DNA from: Basidiobolus meristosporus CBS 931.73
Lineage: Eukaryota; Basidiobolomycota; Basidiobolomycetes; Basidiobolales; Basidiobolaceae
Length of the DNA: 64,000 bases
Reading direction: 5' to 3'
NCBI GenBank assembly: GCA_002104905.1
Contig: MCFE01000041.1
Span: forward strand, 1 to 64,000
Positions 23,728 to 36,200 of the stretch are shown piece by piece. The notes beneath the pieces are model-generated. The model did no database searches, had not been told where the DNA came from, and saw nothing but the letters and a program-made list of their open reading frames with translations. The stretch's first letter is position 1; each line of letters starts with the position of its first letter. The translations under genes were made by a program, and so were the position numbers.

Positions 23728-25223
23728 ATGTTGGACACTGCTAATCTGCTAAGCTACCTATCCAAACCCACCGAATTCATGGATTCCACCTGGCGGGATG
23801 TGGGGCTAGGCCTAGGAACACTAAAGCTAGGCCTATCCGTACCAGCCGGGAAATACACCAGCAGCTTGAAGGATACACAAGAAAAGCAAGCCTGCCAGCA
23901 AACAGCCTTCGCTCCAGTGCGTATATCGTCTCAAAAAAGATTGGCCTCCCAGAGGAGAAATAATACCTCACTCCGCACGAGACCTCAGGGTCCCTACATC
24001 TCTTCTTCCCCTAATACGGAAGTGAATACCCGTTCTAAACTAACATTGATACCCACTAGTACTCCCTGTGGCACCCGAGCCAGACATAGGCTTAGCGCAC
24101 AGGAATATTGTTTCTACACATCTGACCGTATAACTACTGAGCGATTGCTTAGTCCTGCCCCCAATTCTGCTTGCTTCCAGTGCGACAATTTGATCCCTCC
24201 AACCAAGAAGAAAGGGGGCTTCAGCCCTCCTCGCAGTAGTGATCGAGATATCTCCGACACTCCACGGCAGCGTGAAACGATGCTATTCGGTCTAGGCCCA
24301 GTTAGGATTTATTTAGGGGATATGGCAGGGTGCTCGGATGTGGAGTGGAATAGTGATGATTCAGCTCCCTCCACTCCATCGGGCTCCCCTTCGATCACCC
24401 CACAACTTCAACTCGCGAACTGTTTTACCCTCAATCAGCTAGTGGATGAAGCAGCGGCACACCCTCTGGGAAAGTCGTCAATAGCAAGTGACTCTAGCGA
24501 GACTGTGGAGACAGCAGAAGAACTTGAGTTCTGTGGTAATGGAGATTGGGTCGCTGCATTCCTACTCAAACCCCACCCCGTCCTCAACTTTCTCAACTCA
24601 ACGCCGATACCGACAAAAACCACCAAGCCCGGCTCTCTGGACCACATGAAATGTACAGTGCCTTCCTCCCAACCATCACCCGTCACCGATTTCTCCTCCA
24701 AGATAGCCCATTTGCCAGTGAATATCACAGAAGACCGACTTGTCGGAGAACGACTACACCACGCCTCCCCAGGCCAGGCCAAGCCAAGCACGCACCCAAA
24801 AGGTAGTCACGCCCTTAGCAATCACCCGTTCAGTCCTAACTGGTTTCTTTCCTTCCAGGAGTGCCCAGACGTCACTATAGGATGTCACTACCCCCCTCGA
24901 CCAAGGAAAGCATTCATCTAAACGGGAACATGAGGTTTGACTCGGTCAAGATGTGTTGGATCAATATGGAGGAGAACCTGGACGATCCGTTTGCCGACTT
25001 CTCTGACGACGAGGAATCTCCGCTGGAGTCGACCGACTCCTTGCTGGGTGACGAATTCCAGTTGACCCCCGACGAATTATCCGAGATCCTGATGACGGAG
25101 AAGGACCATAAATCCACCATGCAACAGTGGTATGCCAAGGCAGATTGTTGCCCGAATTCCCGTAGGATGGGCGTGGATTACTTCCCGAAGGATCCGCTGG
25201 AGACACGAAGGATGCTGAAATGA
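23728..25223 (+). CDS. Byr4/Bfa1-like protein (putative mitotic-exit/septation GAP subunit)
   Basis: Exons 23728-24802 and 24859-25223 join in frame into 479 aa. The intron is 56 nt with a GTAGTC donor and a CTTCCAG acceptor. The protein is mostly Ser/Thr/Pro-rich and low in conservation. Near the start is WRDVGLGLGTLKLG. The C-terminus has MRFDSVKMCWINMEENLDDP, an acidic stretch, and EKDHKSTMQQWYAK. The last two resemble the conserved tail of Bfa1/Byr4, which with Bub2 inhibits the GTPase of the mitotic-exit/septation pathway. The match is from remembered motifs and is moderate. The start codon is uncertain: the ATG at 23779 (MDSTWRDV) may be the real one, possibly after an upstream exon. 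Confidence 0.55.
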
Positions 25224-26048
25224 ATCCCTATTTATCGCCCTTACCTCCCCACCGAATCCCCCCCCCTCCGATTATTTTTGACTAACCTGCCCCACCTCGT
25301 TCAGGCACTACCGCCTCAGTTTCTCGAGAGTGTTGTAGGTGGAGGGGGGATGTTGACCGGTGGAAGTCCGACTTATCGCCCGGTAATTAATCCTACGGAA
25401 CAAGCCTCCGCTTAAATCGATGCAATAAAAGTGCTGGAAAACATGTTGTTACATTATAAGTGCTATTTGGGGCAGGGGGATTGAAAAGAAAGGCACCCTC
25501 TCGCTTGCTCGATGCCCGGCAAGGGAAAGGTCCGCCCAATGCGCAAGAAAAAGAGGGGTCACCGATAGAATACATTATTTCCGTGGGGGAGGGGGGGAGA
25601 AAGAATATGAGAAGAAATCAATATGTGGGAGAATAGGAACCAAGATTGACCGCTAAGAAAGGCTGGGGTTAAGTAAACATAATAGATGGTGGCTTGGGGT
25701 TAACACAAGAGGCATCGAAACATGGCGCTCCCGTAGATGAAAGAGTTGCTTGCAGTAAGTTATAGAGGGGGGGGGGAGTTGAGAAGGCAATTAGCCGGGT
25801 ACGAATTCATGGGAAACAAAAGTACAAAAATATGCTGGATTACTACAAATGCTTCTTTCATGCCAAGAAAGGAGAAATGGATCTAAAGTACATCCAACCA
25901 ATATCTGTAACAAAGGTCTATAAGAGAGAATGAAGACGCTGGCAGTAATGGTGGTGGTGAAGAGGGGTGTGTTTGGCATATTTAGATAATACACATAGCT
26001 TCACTCGATAGCTTCGAGTAGAAACCTCCATGTTTTGAAGATAGACCT
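25224..26048. other. Convergent intergenic region with G runs
   Basis: 3' flanks of the Byr4-like gene (+) and the PUF gene (-). Homopolymeric G runs occur near 25586-25600 and 25767-25777. No gene was found. Confidence 0.4.
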
Positions 26049-29000
26049 TTACATATACGAGTAGCTTACATCGTTCATTCCGATCATGTTCACAGGACCT
26101 CTGTAGTTGTAGCCGTACGGACCCATGCTCTGTTGTTGGGTAGCAGAGTGCACCTGCTCTCGGAGAAGTTTTCCTTGTATGCGCTTTCCGTAAGGAGTGT
26201 TACGGATGGCTGGAAGAAGAGGTCGGATCGCGTCAACCAGCTAGTCAGATACACGTTTAGTGAGGTTTCCCTGCGCTCATGGATGCCCACCATACTAACC
26301 ATAGCACGTTGATTGACTTCGGCATAGTCGAGTGCGGTTTGAACCACGTAGTTACCGAAAGAGTCTCTCAACAGCTTGTCAAGGGTTTCGCGGTCGAGAA
26401 GCTCGTTGATAAGCCCTTTACGCGTGTCAGGCTTCGAGACACGAATACACTGAAAATGAAAAATCCCTCGTTACATTGTTGGTTCTGCAGCACTGACGAT
26501 ACCATTCCACTCACCTTCTCCATCACATTCGAGCTGAACTTTTGCACAGACAGAAGGCAAGCATTTCCGAAGAACCTACGAATCAACGGGTCTGACAGAC
26601 GGGGCTCGTTGAGGTCCAACACGTATTGGACAACGTAATTACCAAACGGATCCTAACAACGAGGTTTAGGCAACTGGTGGCAAGCGTGATCGACCAGATG
26701 GTAGGCTTACCTGAACGAGAGTAAGGGCGTGGTATGTGATCGCCGAGACCAATTGGGACTAAATCAGAATGTGATTACTGGTGAGGCACCATCAGATGGT
26801 TCGTCATGAGTAGTGTACCTTCTGGGATTCGGATGAATAATCAATACAGCGCTGTAGCACACAGCATCCGTGTCGATGCGTAGCAACTTCAATCAGACTG
26901 TCGCAGACGCCGTTGTAAATAAACTAAGAGAGGCTATTTAGCAAGCATCCAACAAAACGTCCGTTTGGAGAATAACCTGGTTGTCTGCCGACTTGAGGCG
27001 GTGAAGACATTTCTGCACTACATGGTTGCCATTGAGATCCTAAAGCAGGGATGGGGGAAATGGTCACTAGCTTGTCTCCTTGGCATCGATGGAAGTCGAA
27101 CCATACCTTGATGAGTGTGACTACGTTGGCGTTAAGTGCAACTATGATCATCCGAATCTGGATTGAATTGGCGTTTAGGACGGGTCTTGGGTGTGTATAG
27201 TGATCAGGAGATAGATACCTGCTGAGCGTTGGATAGAAATTCGATCATCTTCTGCACAGCTCTGGTGCCATGCATGTTCAGCGAAATGCTCACAAGCTCC
27301 GGGGCAACCGTATCGATAATTATGGTTCTTTGTTCATCGCTGCAAAATTCGAGGAGTTTCTGGCAGAGATAGTTGCCGAAGGGGTCGGTCATCAACTCAA
27401 CAAAGTGACCGTACACTTCGTGGAAGATGATATCCACGTACTTCTGGTTTTGCTCCTCGAGTTTCTTCTGCAAATACCTGCATCCATGTTGATCTTTGCA
27501 CAGCGAGTAAACTTCCCCAACCATATCTTCAATGGGCACCCCGGAGAACCTATTCGAAGCCTCTACGTCGGTAGAAGCTTTCTTCGAGACCTGCTTACCG
27601 GTGTTGGGGTTGGGTTGAGCAGACTTCCCGTTGCTGGGGCTTGAATTGTTGAATCCAGCCTTGGTGTAGCTGTGGAAACCATTGTTGGGCAGTTGGCTGT
27701 AGAATGTGGGGCTCAGGGGGCTGGTAGGGTAGTTGTATGGACTCGCCCCATTGCTGACTGGAGATAGAATCGGATGCGGCGATTCAGGCGGAACGGGTTT
27801 GAAGGTGTGAATAAAGGTGCACCTATCCCCACGGGAGCAGTGGCCTTGCTGGAAGAAGCGACAAATGTTATTCGGTGGGGATACAGGTCTGTCAGACAGA
27901 TCACGCGAGTTGGCATGGATTCGGCCGAACACGGGATCTATGTTGCCAAGAGTAGTCATGCTATCTGGGAGGTAAGCTTCCTGTTGGGGGATTTCATTTC
28001 CGTACATGACAGTATTGATCGAGAGTGGGGGGCCTTTTCTTGATCCAATGTACATCGATGCAGCTTGTCTCAAAACTGGCCTTGTCTGTCTGAGACCATG
28101 GTCGCTGACCTGGGCGGAGGAAATCTGATCCCAATCAGGATTGTGCAGATCAGCATTACTTTGACGCGAGGCCTGCGGTACGTATGCCAGGTCCAAAGCG
28201 GCAGATGAAGTTGTTACCTAGAGTCGATGGGAATAAGTGAATATTGCAGCTCCATGCCGAACACATATAGGGCTGTACGCACCAAGTCTGGATAACTGTC
28301 TCTGTGCGCAATATGAGGGAACCTTTTGCTGCCCGCGCTAGTTTGCGAGTACCTTCGATTGAACCCTATCTCACGTGATGCGATGAGAAACCTTTCCAAC
28401 AAAATCCGTAGTAGGACTGCTTACCTGGGCTAGTGTTCTCGTCCTCGAAGACAAGTCTCTGGGAAAATGGTGGGAAATCAGCATTAGTGCTGTGGCCAGA
28501 GCTTTCGTTGAACAGCGACATGCGAACACCACTGGTGGGAATCAAAATAGTCAGTATGGGCTGTGTTGTGGGGAGCCGATGCTCCTGAGTTGGAATAACT
28601 TACTCCTTCGCGGGGCCCTTCGATTCACTCAAACTAAGACTCTCGAAATCCTCCCATATATCTAGTCTCTCGTTGGAGTTTCTACGGGAGACGGGAACCG
28701 ACTTGGCAGGTGGTCCAGCGCCCCCTATTCGCTCTTGGCTCTCTTTTGGCCGATAATTACCAGGATTTTGTTGGAATGTCCCGAAAGGACCTGAGAGAGC
28801 ACTCATTGGAGAGTGAGTGAGTGGAGCTGGGCGAGCGATTGGAAGCGTGTTGGATCGTGTCCTGGTGTCAATCTGAGAGCTACCGTTGGATCCATAAGTC
28901 GTGACGGGTGGTAAACCAGCGGAACTCAACTCCAATCTGCCATTGCGGTTTCCAAAGCTATCGAAGCTCTCATTCTAAGATTCAGAAAACCCATCAGTGC

Positions 29001-29531
29001 TCATGAAGAATTGGCCAAATTTTACGGGGAAACATACTCGCTTCAGCCTATTATTGAGGCGTAGGGCTGCATCGTCATCCGGCTAGAAAATTCGAAAGAT
29101 CGACTCGTAAGTAGAAGGTATAGGGAGAAGGTGAGAGTTGAGAATGTGCTTACCTCAACGGAAGCGTAGCTCTCATCCATTTCCGGTTCGAAAAATGTGG
29201 GGCCGGATAGCAAACCAAGCCCTTCGGCAAAGCTACTTTGGTATACATCTTGGGAGTACTCGTGTCTAGGGGAAATGAGGCTGTTCAGCATCAAACTTCG
29301 GGCGCTCCCGAGTCCCCCATCGGTTTGTCTTGTTTCTTGGTATCCAGCAAAATTGGCTGACTGGGTGTCAATAGAAAAGGAGACATTTCGGCGCAGGTTT
29401 GAGCCTACCAAGCTATCTCTACTCCTACTCTGAGTAGCTGATCTATCTGAGCCACTCAAGCTTTCAAACCTGCGAGTATCATAAGAGTTGGCCCTTTGGG
29501 GTTTTCGAAATGTGGAGTATTCCGGAGTCAT
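26049..29531 (-). CDS. RNA-binding protein with CCCH zinc finger and Pumilio (PUF) repeats
   Basis: Thirteen exons give 909 aa: 29154-29531, 29038-29082, 28604-28974, 28425-28531, 28283-28365, 27219-28217, 27107-27157, 26977-27039, 26819-26923, 26711-26758, 26515-26652, 26300-26449, 26049-26240. The N-terminal ~430 residues are Ser/Asn/Pro-rich and disordered-looking. A CCCH finger (CRFFQQGHCSRGDRCTFIH, spacing C-x7-C-x5-C-x3-H) comes next. After a short linker, PUF repeats fill the C-terminal half, with KDQHGCRYLQKKLEE, DPFGNYLCQKLLEF, HGTRAVQKMIEF, DLNGNHVVQKCLHRL, HRHGCCVLQRCIDY, DPFGNYVVQYVLDL, FSSNVMEK and DSFGNYVVQTALDY. PUF proteins bind specific mRNA 3' UTR elements to repress or localise them. 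The stop at 26049 assumes no further exon after a GTAAGC just before it. Confidence 0.92.
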
Positions 29532-30338
29532 GGGAAGAATGGCGGCGTATCACAAACTTGAGCGGGACAGTGAGGAGAGAATGCTCAAGGTAGGTCCGAA
29601 CGGGTGATGAGGTGCGACAGTTACTTTTTGGTGTACGCAGGTAAAAAGAAAGCGAAAGAAAAACGCTTAACTCGACCTCCAAGGGATATTATTATATAAC
29701 TGAGGTCAAGAGAGACCAGATGAGATGAGGCACTCAATCTGAAGAAGATCTTACAGGGGGTTTGAATATATCACGAACAACCAGATATGTTTATGTGGGT
29801 AGGTATGATCTGAAGACCTCTTTTCCTCTTTATTCGACGGCGACAAGGATAGACAACAGACGGACGAGTAATCCTCTGAATCCGAGTTAATACATTCCAA
29901 CTTGAACTGCTGATTATTACGAGCCAGGCCGAAATCTACCGGTTTGATGATAATTGTGAGTGGTCACACATAGTTGAAGTGACCAAACAAAATAAATATG
30001 GAAAAGCATGTTTAATCTAGCGATGATTCCATAGTAAAGCCGGTGCATTTATGAGGGATTCTCGACTAATCGAGCTACTAGAGCCACTCAATCCGACAAC
30101 ATGAAACAAAGGGATATGGAACATAAGGTTGGTTACTACAATCTGGGCTCGACAATACATATACTGCAGCAAGAGAGTGTCCATCGAAATCCATCTGAAT
30201 TCAAGGTCAGCCCGAAAATTTAGGGTTGCCTTGATGGGCTAGGGTTAGGGTTTGGTTTCACTAGTGAAAATTTCTTTCCTAGGATGGAGGAATAGTCTCA
30301 GCTTGCTTCCTGTGACCATTGGTTAAGACACAGACAAC
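29532..30338. promoter_or_regulatory. Divergent promoter region, PUF gene / FMC1
   Basis: Both genes start outward from this 0.8 kb. On the FMC1 side a telomere-like motif CTAGGGTTAGGGTTT lies at 30239-30253, about 86-100 nt before the ATG. This resembles the telobox found upstream of ribosomal and mitochondrial genes in some fungi and plants. Its function here is inferred. Confidence 0.4.
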
Positions 30339-30790
30339 ATGGCTTCTGTAATTACTGCTGCTCGTTCCACTTTCAAGAATCTCCTTCAGGAAATTGATTT
30401 GCAGGTAAAGGTTCCATTCGCTTCAACGACAGTAAACCTATTGGGCACTAATTTCCCCTTCACAGCTTACCCAAAAGACCAATAACCCCTATTGGAGGGA
30501 GCAGCTTCAGCTCATCTACAAGGAACGCCTTGAGAACAACTCTCCAGAGGTTTCAGCTAAACTTCAAGCTGATGCCCAAGACATTCTTACCTATTTGGAA
30601 AGTTCTCGCAAACACAAGGTACGCTTGCGTGTTTTTGGTCCAGCTTTTGACGTGTGCTAACTTAGACATAAAACAGGAACTTTTGGAGCGTTATAATCCT
30701 CACATGAATATCACCCCTGATGAAAGACTCAATCTGACCGCCAACCGTGTAGGACTACAACTTCCTAAAGCATTCAACCCTGACGAGTAG
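30339..30790 (+). CDS. FMC1: Mitochondrial ATP synthase assembly factor FMC1 (C7orf55-like)
   Basis: Exons 30339-30404, 30466-30618 and 30677-30790 give 110 aa, the family size. Both introns are phase 0. The N-terminus MASVITAARSTFKNLLQEID fits the small LYR-like fold start. The central YLESSRKHKELLERYN and C-terminal ITPDERLNLTANRVGLQLPK match the C7orf55/Fmc1 pattern (SIRKH..L..F....S.EESAGLVGLKLP). In yeast, Fmc1 assists Atp12 in F1-ATPase assembly in the matrix. Identification is by motif memory but the alignment is collinear. Confidence 0.8.
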
Positions 30791-32230
30791 AGAATTCCAT
30801 GACGCATAAATTGCATTTCTTTAGCTATAGAATTCCTCGATAGCATACCGAGCATCAATAAACATAGGAACCGCACCTTGATTGCAATGATTTTTCGCAT
30901 CATATTATCTGGTGCTCAATCGGTTACAGCTAGCAGATGGCGAATATGGGGTATTGAATTGGATGGTATGAGCCCTCTTACCTGACCCGTAGAGGTATAC
31001 CTGCAAAGCCCATAAAAAGCCGAGCGAGAGGCTGATGATCACTACTATAACGCGAGGTGTTCACACGTTTTGAAACCATCAACGTCATTGTAAAACCCAA
31101 GAAACACAAGCACGAGGCAGTCGTTGATTAGTATGAGAAAGTATTTATGTGCCTGAAGGATGGCTATCGCGGAGTTGATAGCATTGTACACTGAGCTGTG
31201 CCACGACCCTGCACCGTAGCTATGATTCGCGCTAGATATGCCGCCATCTGGTTTTGCTTTCCAATACCACTAGTATACTTCCCACAAGTAAACGACGATA
31301 CAGTATGCACTTTAGTATCCATATAACCATTTGGGTAGAAGCATCAACTAGACTCCATCCTATTCGGGAGCGGTATGGGCAAAACCGTGATCATGAATAC
31401 TGGAAAGTACAATCACCAACACCCGTGGTGACTGAATGCATCCTTTTGTTCACTAATATGGCTCGAGTTCATATGACAGGGTTTTCCATATACTGAGGAG
31501 GTCCAATTCTCTGACCGGGCCATTGGAGCAACTACGTTTTAGAATGATTCAATCGATTGATCGCACCCGGTAAGTGGAGTGTCACCCACTAGCCAGCCCC
31601 CTTTTGTCGCAGTGCCAGGATATACTTTCTACCAGACACCCTCGACACTACACATGGTTGTAGGGACACCTAGATCCTTGCACATGAGATGTTATTACAC
31701 ACAACCTGCTGTACACTCGGGTTATTTGCTTATCAATCCATGAACGTTGCTGATATAGAGCATAAGTCGATTAATGGCCAAGATATATACATATATGCAC
31801 AACCAATACCCAAACTTCCGTACGGATGGCTTGTGGTGGGCCTGCCTAAGGTTGCTTCTATGTCTAGCCTGAAATTGACAATAGGTTACTAAATGGGGCA
31901 TCGCATATCATATGTGTGGAAGGGAAGTTGCCTTGTAGTAGGTTTGTTCCCAATACATTGCTATCATTTCCTTCCCTGAAACCAATGGAAAATGGTTGAA
32001 CGTTGGTATTCCAGGTATCAGGTTTATCTCCTATTTGACCTGGTACTGAGTTGGATATAAACTAGCCTCCAGCTGTCTCCAGCTAGCACATGATGCTAGT
32101 AACTTTCAGCGCATTTATCAAAAGTGTACCCCCCTCAGCTCTAACGGTCTCTACTTGCTGTATTGATATCCCATATATCCTACACCACTCCCGAGGCAAC
32201 CTCTAAGCTACAAGTCGACCATCCTCGAAA
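30791..32230. other. Intergenic, no gene seen
   Basis: Short ORFs at 31254-31496 and 31689-31892 (+) have no recognisable content. No repeats or RNA genes could be supported. Confidence 0.4.
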
Positions 32231-32874
32231 ATGTCCCGTAGACACTCAGCCTATCTACCAACGCACAGATCAGTGCTCAGCGCCGTAGTCTCCTTCGTCG
32301 AATACCGTGGTCTTCGTTTTCTCATTCTTGATTGTCCTACTGACTCGAACCTTCATCTCTACCTGCGCGAATTCCACAACTTTAACGTGACCCACGTGGT
32401 GGTAAGTTTCCTTCTTGGACAGGTGCGTGGCTCGATGATTAAACATATTTGTATCTCCATGAATAGCGAGTTTGCGAACCCACTTATCGCACACAAACGT
32501 TGACTAGTGCAGCTATAAAGGTTCATGATTGGCCCTTCCCTGATGGTGGCATCCCAGCCCCATCCTTAATTAAGAATTGGTTGGATTTGGTCAAATCTTG
32601 TTCAACTCCATCCGGCGACGAGGATGGCCCCGAGACGATCGCCATTCATTGTGTTGCTGGTCTAGGCCGTGCGCCGGTCTTGGTGGCAATTGCTCTGATC
32701 GAACATGGCATGGACGCGCTCAGCGCTGTTGAATACATCCGGAGGAAGCGCCATGGTGCGTTCAACAACCACCAGATCGAATACCTCGATTCCTACAAAA
32801 AGGGCAAGACCCAAGGCTTCAGGATTTCGTTTAACAAGATGTTTAAATTCCACAAGAAAATCGAAGTCGGCTAA
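32231..32874 (+). CDS. PRL-type protein tyrosine phosphatase (PTP4A family)
   Basis: Exons 32231-32401 and 32467-32874 give 192 aa. The junction at codon 57 restores THVVRVCEPTY, which is conserved in PRL phosphatases; the long ORF start within exon 2 is only internal. The WPD loop is VHDWPFPDGG. The catalytic P-loop HCVAGLGRAPVLV has the C-x5-R signature with Ala after Arg, which is specific to PRLs. The C-terminus FKFHKKIEVG is basic but ends without the CAAX prenylation box present in animal PRLs, so membrane attachment, if any, must rely on the basic patch. Animal PRLs act partly by binding CNNM magnesium transporters; that role is only a possibility here. Confidence 0.92.
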
Positions 32875-33285
32875 TCCGGTTTGGGTCGGGGATCACTCGT
32901 GGAGAAAGCCACCATCGGCCTATCTGGTCTCTGGTTGATAACCCTCGGTATCCCCCATTTAGCAATCCACATCTCCATATACATACATTCGAATCCATCC
33001 TAGCAAGCACCTTGCCCTTTAATTCCATCCCATCCATGATCATCTACAGTTTGTTGGCTTTACCAAATCCACATTTGAACATGGCCAAATCGGCTCCACC
33101 CGATGATGCCTCTTACTTCGCCAGCCATGTAGGAATTGGATGAGAAAAGTTCTTTATTAAGAGAAGTGATTTAATACAAAAAGCGGGACAATAAAAAGCA
33201 ACATTAGGGCTGGTGCGTATCGAGCATAACCGGTAAATAATATATGGTGGGGGAACTGGGCGGGGTGAGCGCGGAGTGGGCGCGC
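32875..33285. other. Convergent 3' flanks, PRL phosphatase / UTP20
   Basis: No gene. A short ORF at 32705-32938 is a shadow of the phosphatase. Confidence 0.4.
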
Positions 33286-36200
33286 TTAGTTGGAACGATT
33301 CCGATTCTTGACAACGGTGAGACGTTCCTTACTAGCGGCGAACTGGCTAGTCTTCTTCTTACGGCTGTTCTTCTTCATCTCGTTCTTCTGGATCTTGCGT
33401 CTAGCGTGGGCTTCTGGGTCGGTGATGGCCTGGAACGAGCGCTTGGCCTTACGCTCGCGACGAATATCTACTACTCGTTGACGTACTTGGTTGTAGACTT
33501 CGTGGTAGATGGTAGTACCCACTTGCTTGCGAATGAAGTCCAAGACCTCCTGTCCGAGGGTTCTCAGATCCTCAGCTTCCTTGCCCTTGCTAGTTTCATC
33601 GTTTACGGTTCTGTAAATCGGTGACACGATAGGGATCAGGTATGGCTTCAGCTCGTCAGCCTTGATGAAACTAGCCATAGCGGCAAACCATTGGAAGATG
33701 AAGGTTCTGCGAGTGGTGGCCTTGTTGCCGCCAATGTCCGATCTGGCCACGAACGAAAGTTTTCTGAATAGCCAGAACAAGGAACGGTTACGGTTGCCCT
33801 CATCATTTGCTTCCTCCCCGTCCTCTTCGGCGTTATCCATCTCGGGCTCTGGGTCACTATCTTTCTCGTCCGCGCCTCGGCTTCCTTCGTGGTAGAAGCA
33901 TTTACCAATGAAGAATAGGTTCTTGACCAACTGGGTTCCCAAGTCCTCGCTCAGATACTCACTCTTTAGCTGAAGGCACATCTTGTTGGCGATGCCTGTC
34001 AACACCGATTTACGCAAGTAAGAGTCTCTGGTAGTGGTGTTGGCGAACAAAAGGGTCTTGGGATCGAGATAGGTGAAGTAGATTCCGAACAGACGGCAGA
34101 CTGACAAACGAACCCAGCTGTGTGGGTGTAAGAGAAGCGAGGTAGCTAGATCCCAAATCTCTCTGGAGGTATCCTGGCTGATCATGGCTGGGAACTTACG
34201 AATGATCTTGGTGAAAGTAGAGAGGGCGAAGTATCCAGTCTCCCATTCGATTTCCACTTCCATATCGGCGTCCTCATCGACCTCCTCGCTTTCGTTCATG
34301 TTCTGCTTACTGTATTCCAGGATGCTCTTGATGTGATCCAATGTTTCGGGAACGTATTTCTTGGATTTCTCATCAAACCCGTCGATCAGCAAGCCGTACA
34401 CCTGAATGGAGGCGCGCTGCAGATTCTGTTGGCTGGATGCCTCGAGCCACTTATTCAGTAGCACGAAGACGTTCTCCAGTCGGGTGGAGTCCAATCTGAG
34501 GAGCAGGTTTTTGATCAGCACGCCGGCCATCTCACGGCACTTGTTCGAGTCGTCATTGACCATAGACATGACCAAGGCCAGGAAAAACATCTCCGCATAC
34601 TCCATCAGGATCTGGTCGGCGAATTTGGAGAAGATCACGTTGAGCATCTCCATGACCGATTGTCGTCCGCTCTCATACACATAGTCCAGATTCTTGACTA
34701 GGAAGTTCATCTGGTTACGGAGACGTCCCTTACCTTGTGGGTAGTCAAGCAGGAATTGCAGGTACACATGTCGGCAAAGCTCTCGCACCTGGGATGACTG
34801 GCTGGTCACCATGATCTCCGAGATGACCTTCATGATGTCATATACCTCCTCCACAATGAACTTCCTGGAGATGATGGCTTTGATTAGGGAGAAGGTCGTG
34901 CTCTGCCTCTCGGGCTCCTCCAAATCAGGTCGGACGAGTTCCAGGACAAACGTGAGCTGCTTCTCGGTAACATTGACGGTGCCGTTATCGCGAATTGCGA
35001 TGGTCAACAACTTGAAGCAAGTCTGAACCAATTCCGAGTGGGTGGTGCTAGAACCCTTGATGATCTGGAAGATGCGTTTTACGATGATGGGCAGACCTTC
35101 CTGAAGGGAGGGAAGGGGGAGCTTGCAGAGAACGCTAAGGGTACGCAAGGATAAGATGATGACTCTCTGATGCTTGGAGTAGGTGGAGTTTCCGACCACA
35201 TCCACGAATGGATCAAGCATCTCCAGGTGCTCTCTGGATTTCACATCGAATTTGCTTCTCTTGAGCGAAGACAAAAGAATGCTCAAACCAAACTCGACAA
35301 AGCGATGGGCGTTGGCGTTGAAATAATCGGGCTTCTCGAAGCCAGGGTTTCTGCCCAACACGACGGTGAAGTTGTTCTCCAGGTTGGTCTTTTCTTTCTT
35401 GACCACCTTCTTGGCCTGGGATAGCTTCAGGTTCTGGGAGATCAGGCCGTGACAGAATATGAGCACCTCCTTAGGGTCGAACTCGGCGTTGTTGTTGATA
35501 CCGGCGGAGATACGACGAAGCGATTCGTCGATCTTACGGGTGACCTTGATGTTCTCGGTCTCAACCATGATCTCCTTGAAGGGGACAAGCAACACTCCGA
35601 TGGACTTGAATCGGATGATCCGGCCGATCAGCTCGAAGGATTCAAAGCTCTTGTGGGTCTTGGCTTCCTTCATCTTGTTGGTGATCTCCTCGGTTTCCTT
35701 TTCCACACCGACCTCACCGAAAACATCCTCGATCAGGATCTCGATCACGGGCTCCAGGCAGTAGTCGATATCTCCGACGTTCAACTCGGGGACCATCTGG
35801 GCCAGAATCGCGTGCAGCGTGTAGCCAAGAACATGCAGCTGGTATCCTCTTTGGAGGGCCCCCTTGAGCTCCTTCACAATGAACGAGAAATAGCTTGGAC
35901 CAAGGAAGGTGGCGATCTTCACAAGCGTGCTGCGAGTGGTGTCACGGGTTTCCTGGGAACGGCTTCGAAGGGTTTGGCAGATGGACGTCAACATGCCTGG
36001 GAGATGGGTCTGGAGCGCCTTGGCGGGGAGGCACTTGAGAAGTTTGGTGATGGCCAGGGCCATTGGGACACGAACATTGACATTCTCGTCATCCCGTTTG
36101 GTGAGGTATTTTTGAAGGTCGGGGAGCAGTTGAGTGGTCACTGCGCTCAAGATGTAGGACGCAGTGGCTGGGCTAAGTTGAGAGGCCAGCGTTTGGTTTG

